Below, piece by piece: positions 22,218 through 30,388 of a DNA stretch of 36,982 bases (positions are counted from its first letter, which is position 1; each line of letters begins with the position of its first letter). Source of the DNA: Nocardia donostiensis. Its GTDB lineage: Bacteria > Actinomycetota > Actinomycetes > Mycobacteriales > Mycobacteriaceae. The notes beneath the pieces were generated by a model that had not been told where the DNA came from, searched no databases, and saw only the letters and a program-made list of their open reading frames with translations. The position numbers and the translations under genes were made by a program. The stretch lies in assembly GCF_002081715.1 (NCBI RefSeq), contig NZ_MUKP01000047.1, forward strand, positions 1 to 36,982, in the 5' to 3' direction.

Positions 22218-22619
22218 ATGATCGATGAGACGGGTACCGAGTTGTTCCACCGGTCCATGCCGTTCGCCGCGCGGCTCGGTATCGAAGCGCTCGAACACGG
22301 CCCCGCGCTGGTGCGCAGCAGGCTCGCCTGGGACGAAAGCTTGTGCACGCTGGGCGGTGTGCTGCACGGTGGGGTATTGATGTCGCTGGCCGACGCTACC
22401 GCCGCCGTGTGCGCCTTCCTGAATCTGCCCGAAGGCGCCCACGGCACCACCACGGTGGAATCGAAGTCGAATTTCCTGCGCGGTATCCGGTCCGGCTACG
22501 CCATCGCCACCAGCACCCCGCTGCATTCCGGGCGCCGTTTCGTTGTGGTGGAAACCGAAATCCACGACGACGCCGAGACACTCGTCGCGAAGGTGACCCA
22601 GACCCAAGCCGTGCTCTGA
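22218..22619 (+). CDS. PaaI-family hot-dog thioesterase
   Basis: A 133-residue hot-dog protein. LGGVLHGGVLMSLADATAAV is the signature helix and catalytic loop of the PaaI family, and TTTVESKSNFLRG and FVVVETEIHDD complete the fold. Members hydrolyse acyl-CoA thioesters, often aromatic or ring-opened ones. ATG 22218 is chosen because the in-frame sequence before it overlaps the SDR and is Ala/Gly-rich noise. It follows the SDR at 20 bases, which suggests shared transcription in fatty- or aromatic-acid metabolism. Confidence 0.85.
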   Translation: MIDETGTELFHRSMPFAARLGIEALEHGPALVRSRLAWDESLCTLGGVLHGGVLMSLADATAAVCAFLNLPEGAHGTTTVESKSNFLRGIRSGYAIATSTPLHSGRRFVVVETEIHDDAETLVAKVTQTQAVL

Positions 22620-22761
22620 ACCAACCCCGAACAGCCGCTGCGGCAACCTTTCCGCGAACTTCGCGATGGCGGATTTCCTCTTGCCACGGGCTTGCGGGGG
22701 CGTTGCCCGGCATCCTACGATCCCGCTGATTCGGGTTCATCACTTCGAAGACAGGATTGCC

Positions 22762-23727
22762 TTGCCGAACGCGCAACCGGGACACCGTTTTCCGCGCCGC
22801 CGACCGCTCGGACGACGCTTCCTCGCCGGATCGGCCGCCGCCTTCGTCGCGGTAGGGGCAGCGTTGCTTGGTCCGGCGCCCGCTACGGCCGCGCCGACAC
22901 CGTGTCCGCCCGCCATGGTTTCCACCGCCGTGGCCACCACGGTGCCGCTGCTCGACTGGTCGGAAAACCTCGGCTTCGACGCCGCGGGCAATCTCTGGGT
23001 CTCCCGGGTCTTCCGCAATGTGGTGGAACGCTACGACACCGCAGGCAACCTCACAGCGAGCGTCCCCGTCACCGCACCGGGCGCGGTGCGCCTCGGCCCG
23101 GACGGCCTGCTGTATGTGAACTTCGGCAACATCACCACCAGCACCCTGCTGCGCACCGGCGGCGTGGTCCGCTTCGATCCCGATGCCGAGAACCCGGTGC
23201 CGGAGGTTTTCGTCGACCGGATCGGCATGGCCAACGGCGCAGCCTTCGACGCCGACGGATACCTGTACGTCACCGACACCGGCGGCGGCATCATGCGCAT
23301 CCGCCCCGACGGCACCGTCGACACCGAATGGACCTCCGCAGCACCGCAGGACGCCGGCCTCAACGGCATCGCGGTACACGATGACGCCCTGTACGTAACC
23401 CTGCTGACCAGCCCGACGGGCCGCGTCCTGCGGGTCCCGATCGCCGACCCCGCCCAGTCGACGGTGGTCGCCGATCTGTCACCAGGACCGCTGATGCCGC
23501 CCGCGCTGCCCGACGATCTGGTACTCGGCCCCGCCGGACAGCTCTACGTCGCCACCGCGACCGGGCGCCTGGTGCGCATCGACCCGGAGACGGGATCCAC
23601 CTGCACCATCGCCTCGACTCAGCCCATCACTGCGCTCGCGGTATCAGCCGGCCAGAACCCGGCGGTGTTCGCGGGCACCGAAAGCGGTGACGTCCAGCGA
23701 ATCCAGCTGGGCGGCGAAGCGAGCTGA
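22762..23727 (+). CDS. Secreted SMP-30/NHL-like beta-propeller protein
   Basis: About 321 residues. An Arg-rich N-terminus with GRRFLAG and a hydrophobic stretch ending ATAAPTP forms a signal peptide, perhaps Tat-dependent. The rest is a beta-propeller with repeated D-x-x-G-N/D-L/G-Y/W-V units (FDAAGNLWVSR, LGPDGLLYVNFG, FDADGYLYVTDTGGGI, LGPAGQLYVATATG), as in SMP-30/gluconolactonase and NHL proteins. Two cysteines (PTPCP, STCTI) may pair. I favour TTG 22762 (AGG upstream, sensible signal peptide); ATG 22666 would add 32 residues. A lactonase or sugar-binding role is possible, but active-site metal ligands cannot be confirmed by eye. Confidence 0.8.
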   Translation: MPNAQPGHRFPRRRPLGRRFLAGSAAAFVAVGAALLGPAPATAAPTPCPPAMVSTAVATTVPLLDWSENLGFDAAGNLWVSRVFRNVVERYDTAGNLTASVPVTAPGAVRLGPDGLLYVNFGNITTSTLLRTGGVVRFDPDAENPVPEVFVDRIGMANGAAFDADGYLYVTDTGGGIMRIRPDGTVDTEWTSAAPQDAGLNGIAVHDDALYVTLLTSPTGRVLRVPIADPAQSTVVADLSPGPLMPPALPDDLVLGPAGQLYVATATGRLVRIDPETGSTCTIASTQPITALAVSAGQNPAVFAGTESGDVQRIQLGGEAS

Positions 23728-23779
23728 CCGGAGACCGGCCGAGGCACAGCTGCGCGGCCGCCGTAGCTGTCGAAGCTAC

Positions 23780-24238
23780 TTACCGTGCGCGCAGCTGGTA
23801 AAGACCTTCGGTTTCGGCGACCACAACGCCCTCGGCGTCGGTCACCACCGCGCGCAAGGTGAAATCGGCTTTCCCGTTGGCGGTCGCCTCCGCGACTATC
23901 CGCTCGATTTCCTCGTCGCTGAGCGCGGCTTCGGCCCGCACATCGGTTTTCGCCGGTTTACGGAAGAAGATGTGCAGATCCTTGACCAGCGGATAGAACT
24001 GCGCGTTGTCGAAGGTCGCCACGGCGATCGCGCCGCCGAGAATCTCTGCGACGGTGAACAGCACACCGGCGTACATGACACCGAAATGGTTGCCGTTCCC
24101 GGCAACGGGCACCGAGGTGGCCGCGAAACCGCGCCGCACCTCCTGCGCCTGCACGCCCATATTGTGGGCAACCGGGATGGTGTGCTGCAGCGCGGCGTTC
24201 ACCACGTCGGGCAGCGGCGGGATATCGACATCGTTCAT
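23780..24238 (-). CDS. Hot-dog fold protein of the YiiD/DUF4442 type
   Basis: This 152-residue protein has the hot-dog core NHFGVMYAGVLFTVAEILGG with strands ADFTLRAVVTDAEG and VVVAETEGLYQLR, as in DUF4442/YiiD C-terminal putative thioesterases. The catalytic residues of this group are not well defined. ATG 24238 is used; an in-frame GTG at 24265 would add nine residues (MRKKGLHRS) and has no ribosome site. It is the second hot-dog protein within 2 kb but is on the opposite strand and belongs to a different subfamily. It lies 46 bases downstream of the MFS gene in the same direction, so they may be co-transcribed. Confidence 0.8.
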   Translation of the reverse strand: MNDVDIPPLPDVVNAALQHTIPVAHNMGVQAQEVRRGFAATSVPVAGNGNHFGVMYAGVLFTVAEILGGAIAVATFDNAQFYPLVKDLHIFFRKPAKTDVRAEAALSDEEIERIVAEATANGKADFTLRAVVTDAEGVVVAETEGLYQLRAR

Positions 24239-24284
24239 GGAACGGTGCAGTCCTTTCTTTCGCACCCGGGGTGTTCCGGTGCGC

Positions 24285-25670
24285 TCAGGCGGGGGCGGGT
24301 TTGGCAGTGACCGGCAGCTCGTCGGTATTGGCGTCGGGCACCTGGGTGCCCCGCAGCGAGGTCCCCGCGGTTTCCCGCAGGAACGCCCAGGCGATCAACC
24401 CGACGAGCGCGGCGCCGACCATGTACATCGCGGGGAACAGGTCCCAGCCGGTGGACTCGATCACGGCCTCGTTCACCAGTGGAGCGGTGCCCCCGAACGC
24501 GGCGGTGGACACGTTGTAGCCGAGCGCGAAGCCCGCGTACCGCACATGGGTGGGGAAGATCGCGGGGAACGTCGCGCTGATCGTCGACAGCTGCGGCACA
24601 TAGAACAGGCCGAGCACGATGAAGCCCACGATCGCCCAGCCGGTTCCCTGCCGCATCAGCCAGTACATCGGGACCGCCAGCACCGCGAGTCCGATCAGCG
24701 AGCACAACCACATCGGGCGGCGTCCCACGCGGTCGGAAAGCCTGCCGAAGAACGGCACGCAGGCCATCATCGCCAGCTGACCGATCAGCATCATCGCGGT
24801 CGTGGTGGATTCGCCGACGCCGATCGTGTTCTGCAGATACGTCGGCTGGTAGGTGAGCAACGTGTAGTTGGCGACGTTGAGTGCGAGGACCAGGCCGCCG
24901 AGGGTCAGCAGTTCACGCCGGTAGGTGGTGACGACCTCACGCAGTCCGGCAGGCGGGGTCGGTTCGTCGGACTCCGACACCTCGGTGAACACCGGGGATT
25001 CGTCGAGTTTGGCGCGCAGATACCAGCCGATCAGGCCGAGCGGGATGGCCAGCAGGAACGGGATACGCCAGCCCCAGTCGTACATCGCGTCCGAACCAAG
25101 GACCAACTGACAGGACAGCACCACCGCAGAGCCCGCGACGAACCCGCCGAGGGTGCCGAACTCCAGGAAGCTGCCCAGGAATCCACGTTTGCGGTCGGTG
25201 GCGCATTCGGCCAGGTAGGTGGCCGCGCCGCCGTATTCGCCGCCGGTCGAGAAGCCCTGCACGACACGCAACAGGATGAGCAGCACCGGGGCGAGCCAGC
25301 CGACCTGGGAATGCGTCGGCAACATGCCGATCAAGCCGGTCGCGGCGGCCATCAGCAGGATCGTCGTCGCCAGTACGACCTTGCGGCCCACGCGGTCGCC
25401 GAGCGGCCCCCAGATCGCGCCACCCAACGGGCGCAGCACAAAGGACACGGCGAAACCGAGCATCGTGCCCAGCGTGCCCAGTTCCCCCGGGAAGAAGGCG
25501 GCGGTCAGATACGTCGCGGTCGCGGCGTACACGCCGTAGTCGAACCATTCGGTGGCATTGCCCATCGCTGACGCGGCGACCGACTTGCGAACCACCGCAG
25601 GCTCAGGCTTGCGGATCTCTGCGGGCTGTGATTCCTGGGATGCTTGGGGCCCCTGGTCCGTCACGAGCAC
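24285..25670 (-). CDS. MFS transporter, metabolite:H+ symporter (ProP-like) family
   Basis: A 461-residue protein with twelve hydrophobic segments. MGNATEWFDYGVYAATATYL opens helix 1 as in the MHS subfamily (ProP, KgtP, ShiA). GPLGDRVGRK and FFGRLSDRVGRRPMW are the two conserved loop 2-3 and 8-9 motifs, and VVQGFSTGGEYGGAATYLAE is the MHS signature in helix 4. Likely proton-driven uptake of an osmolyte or carboxylic acid across the plasma membrane; the substrate cannot be assigned. GTG 25670 has GGAG five bases upstream. Residues 1-30 and the C-terminal 30 are hydrophilic tails. Confidence 0.92.
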   Translation of the reverse strand: MLVTDQGPQASQESQPAEIRKPEPAVVRKSVAASAMGNATEWFDYGVYAATATYLTAAFFPGELGTLGTMLGFAVSFVLRPLGGAIWGPLGDRVGRKVVLATTILLMAAATGLIGMLPTHSQVGWLAPVLLILLRVVQGFSTGGEYGGAATYLAECATDRKRGFLGSFLEFGTLGGFVAGSAVVLSCQLVLGSDAMYDWGWRIPFLLAIPLGLIGWYLRAKLDESPVFTEVSESDEPTPPAGLREVVTTYRRELLTLGGLVLALNVANYTLLTYQPTYLQNTIGVGESTTTAMMLIGQLAMMACVPFFGRLSDRVGRRPMWLCSLIGLAVLAVPMYWLMRQGTGWAIVGFIVLGLFYVPQLSTISATFPAIFPTHVRYAGFALGYNVSTAAFGGTAPLVNEAVIESTGWDLFPAMYMVGAALVGLIAWAFLRETAGTSLRGTQVPDANTDELPVTAKPAPA

Positions 25671-25991
25671 GTCCTCTCCAGCTCGCCGACCCGACCCTCC
25701 CGATCCGACTCGGCCAAGATTCGTTCCGCCTGCCGGTCACAAATACCGGAAGGCCTCGACACGAAAAGAAGCAATACCCGGGTACGCACCGGCTCAAACC
25801 CCACAACCCCGGCACTGCGGTGGAACCAACCCGCCCTGAGCAGCCCTTTTCCCCGCTATTGAGACAGTGATCACATACTAGCCGACACGGTGCTCGCGCC
25901 CTGACCGTAGCCGTTGCGGGTGCGTGGCGCACGAGCTGACTTGACGACGCCGACCCCACCGGGCGAAACTCGGCCGTCGAAAGGATGGGGG
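25671..25991. other. Divergent intergenic region, MFS to BASS transporter
   Basis: These 321 bases separate the MFS (-) and BASS (+) genes and must hold both promoters. It contains the palindrome TACCCGGGTA (25775-25784) and an AT-richer patch at about 25855-25885. I found no extended operator palindrome, promoter hexamer pair or coding frame that I would defend. Confidence 0.4.
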
Positions 25992-26870
25992 ATGGGTTCC
26001 ACACTTTTCGCGGTCGCTTTGCCGCTGGCGCTCGGGATCGTCATGTTCGGGTTGGGGTTGACCCTCACCCTGGACGATTTCGCCCGTGTCACCCGTTACC
26101 CGAAGGCGGCGCTGGTCGCGCTGGCCTGCCAGCTGCTGGTGTTGCCTGTTATCTGTTTCGGTCTGGTGCACCTGTTCGGTCTGGACGGGGCACTCGCGGT
26201 GGGCATGATGCTGCTGGCCGCATCCCCCGGCGGGACGTCGGCGAATCTGTTCAGTCATATCGCCGGGGGCAATGTCGCGCTCAACATCACGCTGACCGCG
26301 ATCAACTCCGTGCTCGCGGTGTTCACGCTGCCCGTCGTGGTGGGCCTGTCGTATGCGGTGTTCCTCGACGACGGCGCAGCCATCGGCCTGCAACCGGGTA
26401 AGTTCGTGCAGGTCTTCGCGTTGGTGCTGGTGCCGGTGGCGGCCGGAATGGCGGTGCGGCGCGGTTTCGAGGGGTGGGCGCTGCGGATGCACACAACGGT
26501 GAAGATCGCCGCCGCGGTAGTGCTGGCATTGGTGGTCGTCGCAGCGCTGGTGTCGGAGTTCGACGCGTTCACCGAGCACGTCGGACAGCTCGGGGCGATC
26601 GCGCTGCTGCTGTGCACCTGCAGCCTGGTGATCGGCTACCTGGCTCCCCGGGCGTGCGGAGTGGTGCGCGAGGACGCCATTGCCTCGGGGATGGAGATCG
26701 GCGTTCACAATGCAGCCCTTGCCATCGCGGTCGCGGTGACCGTGCTCGGCAATGAGACGATGGCGGTGCCCGGCGCGGTGTACGGGTTCTTGATGAATAT
26801 CCCCGCCGCGATCGCGACATATCTGTTCGCCCGATCCCGGCGCACCGAATCCGCGCCCGTCTCGGCCTGA
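25992..26870 (+). CDS. Bile acid:sodium symporter (BASS) family transporter
   Basis: A 292-residue membrane protein with nine or ten hydrophobic segments. SPGGTSANLFSHIAGGNVAL is the signature of one crossing region of BASS transporters, and GMEIGVHNAALAIAVAVTVL is that of the other. ATG 25992 has AAAGGA six bases upstream; the longer in-frame start at 25914 adds non-hydrophobic residues. Family members carry organic anions (bile acids, pantoate, pyruvate, sulfated compounds) with Na+. The TetR gene begins 25 bases after its stop and probably controls it. Confidence 0.9.
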   Translation: MGSTLFAVALPLALGIVMFGLGLTLTLDDFARVTRYPKAALVALACQLLVLPVICFGLVHLFGLDGALAVGMMLLAASPGGTSANLFSHIAGGNVALNITLTAINSVLAVFTLPVVVGLSYAVFLDDGAAIGLQPGKFVQVFALVLVPVAAGMAVRRGFEGWALRMHTTVKIAAAVVLALVVVAALVSEFDAFTEHVGQLGAIALLLCTCSLVIGYLAPRACGVVREDAIASGMEIGVHNAALAIAVAVTVLGNETMAVPGAVYGFLMNIPAAIATYLFARSRRTESAPVSA

Positions 26871-26894
26871 GCCCACTGCACGAGAGGAGCCACG

Positions 26895-27503
26895 GTGGTC
26901 AGGACCGCCGACCATGCTGAACGGCGCGCCCAAATCGCCGATGCCCTGGTGCGGGTGGCGGGCCGCGACGGCCTGCACGCGGTGACCATGCGATCGGTCG
27001 CTGCCGAGGCCGGTGTGTCGCTTCGCCTGGTGCAGTATTACTTTCAGAACAAAGCGCAGCTACTGGTCGATGCGTTACGGCATCTGGAACAACACAGCCA
27101 CGAACGCTGGGCGCAGCGACTCGCAGGCCTGCCCGATCCCCCACCCGCCCGCGCGGTGGTCGAAGCGTTCCTGGCGGAGGCGTTGCCCACCGACGAACCC
27201 AGCCGCGTTTTCCACCTGGTCGGTGCCTCCTACGGTGTCCTGGCAATGACCGATCCCGAACTCGCCGAACAGCCGTTCATCAGCGGTATCAACCGCCTGG
27301 AGCATCAGCTCGCCGAAGCCCTCACCCGCGCCGAAGCCGCAGGCGAGCTGGTAGCCGGAGCCGACCCTGCGCTAGAAGCCACCCGGTTGGTGATGCTCAG
27401 CCACGGGCTCGGCACCAGTGTTCTGGTGGGTCAGCGCAGTGCCGAGGCGGCGCGGGAAGTCCTGCGCTATCACGTGAACAGACTGTTCGATGAGCATCAA
27501 TGA
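26895..27503 (+). CDS. TetR family transcriptional regulator
   Basis: A 202-residue repressor. The N-terminal HTH comprises RRAQIADALVRVAGRDGLHA and MRSVAAEAGVSLRLVQYYFQ followed by NKAQLL, close to the BetI-like group. The C-terminal domain is all-helical with LEHQLAEALTRAEAAGELVAG resembling the TetR_C_6/BetI-type ligand domain. GTG 26895 has GAGGAG six bases upstream. Downstream of the BASS gene in one unit, it likely senses the transported anion. No obvious operator was found near either start. Confidence 0.9.
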   Translation: MVRTADHAERRAQIADALVRVAGRDGLHAVTMRSVAAEAGVSLRLVQYYFQNKAQLLVDALRHLEQHSHERWAQRLAGLPDPPPARAVVEAFLAEALPTDEPSRVFHLVGASYGVLAMTDPELAEQPFISGINRLEHQLAEALTRAEAAGELVAGADPALEATRLVMLSHGLGTSVLVGQRSAEAAREVLRYHVNRLFDEHQ

Positions 27504-27573
27504 GCAACAGCCTTGAACCACACCGTTTTCCGCGCTCTTACCAGTGCAGATACGATTTGTTCACCGCAGCGGC

Positions 27574-27598
27574 GATTAGCCAGGACAACCCCGGGTAG
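27574..27598 (+). promoter_or_regulatory. Possible SigB/SigF-type promoter of the KGG gene
   Basis: GATT (27574-27577) and GGGTAG (27593-27598) are separated by 15 bases. This resembles the GNTT-N15-GGGTAT general-stress promoters of actinobacteria, with the last base differing. It lies 62 bases before the start of a KGG stress protein, a logical target. Only sequence resemblance supports it. Confidence 0.35.
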
Positions 27599-27659
27599 TG
27601 CCTCAGATGTGGCCGTTGATGCGGCCAGTACAGGTAACCGATTGGGAGGAGAGCCCACA

Positions 27660-27860
27660 ATGGCAGATCCGAACAACCCCGGACAGTTTGGTAATCGCAA
27701 CGACACCGAGGAGCAGGCCCGCAAGGGTGGCGAAGCCAGCACCGGCAGCTTCGGTCAGTCCAACTCCGCAGACCCGGCCCGCGCGGGACGCGAAGGCGCG
27801 CAGGCACAACCGGCCGAAGCCAAAGCCAGGGGCGGTGAACACAGCCACGGCGGCAGGTGA
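27660..27860 (+). CDS. Small hydrophilic KGG-motif stress protein
   Basis: A 66-residue, very hydrophilic protein with no hydrophobic core: NRNDTEEQARKGGEAS, SADPARAGREGAQAQ and a His/Gly tail (GGEHSHGGR). KGG-type (Con-10/GsiB-like) proteins are intrinsically disordered, resemble LEA proteins and are induced by dehydration, salt or heat in many bacteria. ATG 27660 has GGGAGGAG eight bases upstream. It carries a possible general-stress promoter and a strong terminator, so it is a stand-alone, tightly delimited gene. Confidence 0.8.
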   Translation: MADPNNPGQFGNRNDTEEQARKGGEASTGSFGQSNSADPARAGREGAQAQPAEAKARGGEHSHGGR

Positions 27861-27871
27861 TCGACTGCTGC

Positions 27872-27906
27872 GACGGGGCCGAGCGGTGCATCCGCTCGGC
27901 CCCGTC
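27872..27906 (+). terminator. Strong stem-loop after the KGG gene
   Basis: GACGGGGCCGAGCGG (27872-27886) pairs perfectly with CCGCTCGGCCCCGTC (27892-27906) around TGCAT. It begins 11 bases beyond the stop. Being symmetrical, it may also stop transcripts of the convergent SDR gene. Confidence 0.85.
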
Positions 27907-27962
27907 CATGTCGGCGTCGTCTGTTTCGCGTGATGTCTCGCCGAAGAGGAGCCCCGCGGCGG

Positions 27963-28790
27963 CTACAAAGAACCTCCCGCGTCGAGCAATTGGGTGGTGC
28001 CGGTGATGTATTTTCCGGAGTCCGACACCAGATGCAGCACTGTCTCGGTGACATCCTCGGGTTCCAACGCGACGACCGGTAGCCGGTTCAGGGTGCGGGC
28101 TGCTTCTTCGAAGTCTCCCCGGGTAGGGTTCTCCAGATCGGGGCGGAACAGCCGGTAGGTCGCGTCGTTGAGGATCATGCCCGTCGCCACCGTTGTCGGG
28201 TGGACGGTGTTGACCCGGATGCTATGCGGCGCAAGTTCTTTCGCCATCACCTTCATCAGCATGACCAAGCCCGCCTTGGCTGCCGCGTAGTGGGCAACAT
28301 TTTCGTTGGCGTACACCGCGGCCAGGGAACTCGTGATCACGACAGACCCGCCACGCCCGCCGTCGATGATGTGCGGCACCGAAGCCTTCAGCGACTTCCA
28401 TACTCCGGTCAGGTTGATATCGATCATGTCCTGCCAGGTGTCTTCGCTCATATCGAGCGTCGGAGCGGGGTTGGAGATACCCGCGTTGGCGACCACGATA
28501 TCCAGTCGGCCGAATGTGTTCACCCCTTCTTCGACCACTGCCGCCAGCGCGGCGTACTGGCGCACGTCGGCATCGCGGGCGATGATGCGCTGTCCCTCGG
28601 CCTCGACCAGCCGCGCCGTCTCCGCCAGATCATCAGCGGTGGCCAGCGGGTACGAGATGCTCTCCACCGGCTTCGTGGTATCGACCGCGATAACATCGGC
28701 CCCTTCGCGTGCGAACCGCACCGCGTGGCTGCGACCCTGCCCCCGGCCCGCGCCCGTGATGAATGCGACCTTGCCGTTCAACTTGCCCAT
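27963..28790 (-). CDS. Mycofactocin-coupled type SDR oxidoreductase
   Basis: A 275-residue SDR. ITGAGRGQGRSHAVRFAREG carries the GQGRSHA variant of the glycine motif, and IAVDTTKPVESISY follows with the extra insertion that marks the mycofactocin-dependent (nicotinoprotein) group. The catalytic Ser lies in VITSSLAAV and the Tyr/Lys in HYAAAKAG. These enzymes oxidise alcohols with tightly bound NAD(H) recycled through mycofactocin rather than by exchange. The mycofactocin genes are not in the window. It is divergent from the P450 gene across 321 bases with a palindrome, so both may act on the same alcohol or terpene; this is inference. Confidence 0.88.
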   Translation of the reverse strand: MGKLNGKVAFITGAGRGQGRSHAVRFAREGADVIAVDTTKPVESISYPLATADDLAETARLVEAEGQRIIARDADVRQYAALAAVVEEGVNTFGRLDIVVANAGISNPAPTLDMSEDTWQDMIDINLTGVWKSLKASVPHIIDGGRGGSVVITSSLAAVYANENVAHYAAAKAGLVMLMKVMAKELAPHSIRVNTVHPTTVATGMILNDATYRLFRPDLENPTRGDFEEAARTLNRLPVVALEPEDVTETVLHLVSDSGKYITGTTQLLDAGGSL

Positions 28791-29111
28791 GGTGCTTCTC
28801 CGTTTCGAGACGAACGCTGCGACGCCGGCCGGTTCTACAGCCCGCAGTCACGCCCTCGGCGGTCCGCGTCGGCGCTGCTCTACCCGCCGTCATTCATTAG
28901 TTTAGTGAACAAAGCCTGCATAATCGCTCGAATCTGAAACAATACACATTCGAAATAGCGGTGAGTTGCGCACGAAACTTTCCAGGACACAACGTCTTTC
29001 GTTGCTTTATGATCCGGGAGCTCATTCAGCAACCTCCGGCCTCGATGACGCAGCCGGGCAGCTCCACCAATCGTTTGCGCCGACATCCACCAACCGCGCT
29101 TGGAGTAGGTT
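28791..29111. other. Divergent intergenic region, SDR to P450
   Basis: These 321 bases are more AT-rich than the surrounding genes, especially at 28890-29010. They contain an inverted repeat at 28893-28909 and a shorter one, CAACG-TCTTT-CGTTG (28990-29004). No coding frame is convincing. Both gene promoters must lie here. Confidence 0.5.
28893..28909. promoter_or_regulatory. Candidate operator between SDR and P450 genes
   Basis: TTCATTA-GTT-TAGTGAA is an inverted repeat, 6 of 7 base pairs per arm with one T/G. It lies in the divergent, AT-rich control region about 100 bases upstream of the SDR start and resembles TetR- or MarR-type operators. No regulator gene is next to it. Confidence 0.45.
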
Positions 29112-30350
29112 TTGACCACGCCCTCGGATCCTGTGCCCCATCACACCTCCCCCTTACCTGACGAAGAGCACCGGGTATCGTTGCACTCGCCCGAGTTCGC
29201 CGCCGACCCCCACCGCGCCTATCGCGAAATGCGTGCCCGTTACGGTCCTTTGGTGCCGGTAGAGCTGGCCCCCGGTGTTCCCGCGACACTCGTGGTCAGT
29301 TATCGCACGGCACTGCGGATCCTCAACGACCCCGATCGTTTCCCGTCCGACCCCCGAATGTGGGAAAAGGACATTCCCAGTGACTGCCCCGTCCTACCAG
29401 TGCTGCAATGGCGCCCCAACGCGCCACGCAACTCCGGCGCCGACCATGCCCGCTATCGGGAGGCCAACGCCACCGCCCTCGGCAGCGTGGATCTGCACGC
29501 CTTGCACCACACCGTCGAACAGGCCGCTGTCCCGCTGATCAACACGTTCTGCACCGACGGCTCTGCCGACCTGGTGAGCCAGTACGCCGCCCCTCTCACC
29601 TTCAATGTGATCAACGCCATGCTCGGTTGCCCGCCTGAGATCAGCAAAAAGGCGGCTGCCGCAACAGCCGCTATCTTCGACGGTGTCGACGCCGAAGAAG
29701 GCAACCGTTTGTTCGGCGAGGCCGTGCTCGAACTGGTCCGATCCAAACAGGACGACCCCGGCGACGACATCACCACCCGGTTGCTGCAGCACCCGGCCCA
29801 GTTCGACGAACTGGAAATGCTGCACCAGGTGCTGTCCCTCTACGGCGTCGGTATGGGACCACTGCAAAGCCTCATCATCAACACCTTGCGCCTCATCCTC
29901 ACCGACGAGCGTTTCGGGGCCAACGTGCTCGGCGGCGCCCTCTCACCTCGCGATGCCCTCGACGAAGTTCTCTTCGAAGACCCGCCCCTGCCCAACGCCA
30001 GCGTCACCTATCCTCGTCAACCCATCCTCATCGACGGCGCCTGGTTGCCCGCCCATCAACCCGTCGTGGTCAGCCTCGCCGGCTGCAATAACGATCCCGA
30101 AATCAGCACCGGCGACCACTTCGGCAACAGAGCCCACCTCTCATGGGGCGCGGGCCCGCACGTCTGCCCTGCTCAGCCCGCCGCTTATCTGATCGTGCAA
30201 GACGCCATCGATCAACTACTGGACGCCCTACCGGAACTGCGGCTCGCGGTCTCGCCAGAGGAACTCATCTGGCGTCCCGGGCCACTGCACCGAACCCTCA
30301 CCGAGCTTCCGGTCACCTTTCCCGCGTCCCCGCCGTTGCCCCTCCTCTGA
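29112..30350 (+). CDS. Cytochrome P450, conservon-associated (CYP157-like), catalytically atypical
   Basis: A 412-residue P450. The haem loop is SWGAGPHVCPAQ, with C352 as thiolate ligand. The N-terminal RYGPLVPVELAPGVPATLVV and the K-helix region DEVLFEDPPLPN fit the P450s tied to Streptomyces conservons (cvn operons), of which CYP157 lacks the usual ExxR. Here E285 is followed by V-L-F288, so the K-helix Arg is absent. The I-helix reads YGVGMGPLQS, without the acid-Thr pair for oxygen activation. Start TTG 29112 has GGAG seven bases upstream. No cvnA-D genes flank it. A redox role or a non-monooxygenase function is possible. Confidence 0.85.
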   Translation: MTTPSDPVPHHTSPLPDEEHRVSLHSPEFAADPHRAYREMRARYGPLVPVELAPGVPATLVVSYRTALRILNDPDRFPSDPRMWEKDIPSDCPVLPVLQWRPNAPRNSGADHARYREANATALGSVDLHALHHTVEQAAVPLINTFCTDGSADLVSQYAAPLTFNVINAMLGCPPEISKKAAAATAAIFDGVDAEEGNRLFGEAVLELVRSKQDDPGDDITTRLLQHPAQFDELEMLHQVLSLYGVGMGPLQSLIINTLRLILTDERFGANVLGGALSPRDALDEVLFEDPPLPNASVTYPRQPILIDGAWLPAHQPVVVSLAGCNNDPEISTGDHFGNRAHLSWGAGPHVCPAQPAAYLIVQDAIDQLLDALPELRLAVSPEELIWRPGPLHRTLTELPVTFPASPPLPLL

Positions 30351-30388
30351 TTCGCGGTGCCGGGCACATGCCGACGACTCCCGCCCAC

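Noticed and set aside
25914..25991. Longer N-terminus for the BASS transporter
   Set aside because: The extra 26 residues are hydrophilic and lack family similarity, while ATG 25992 has a good ribosome site.
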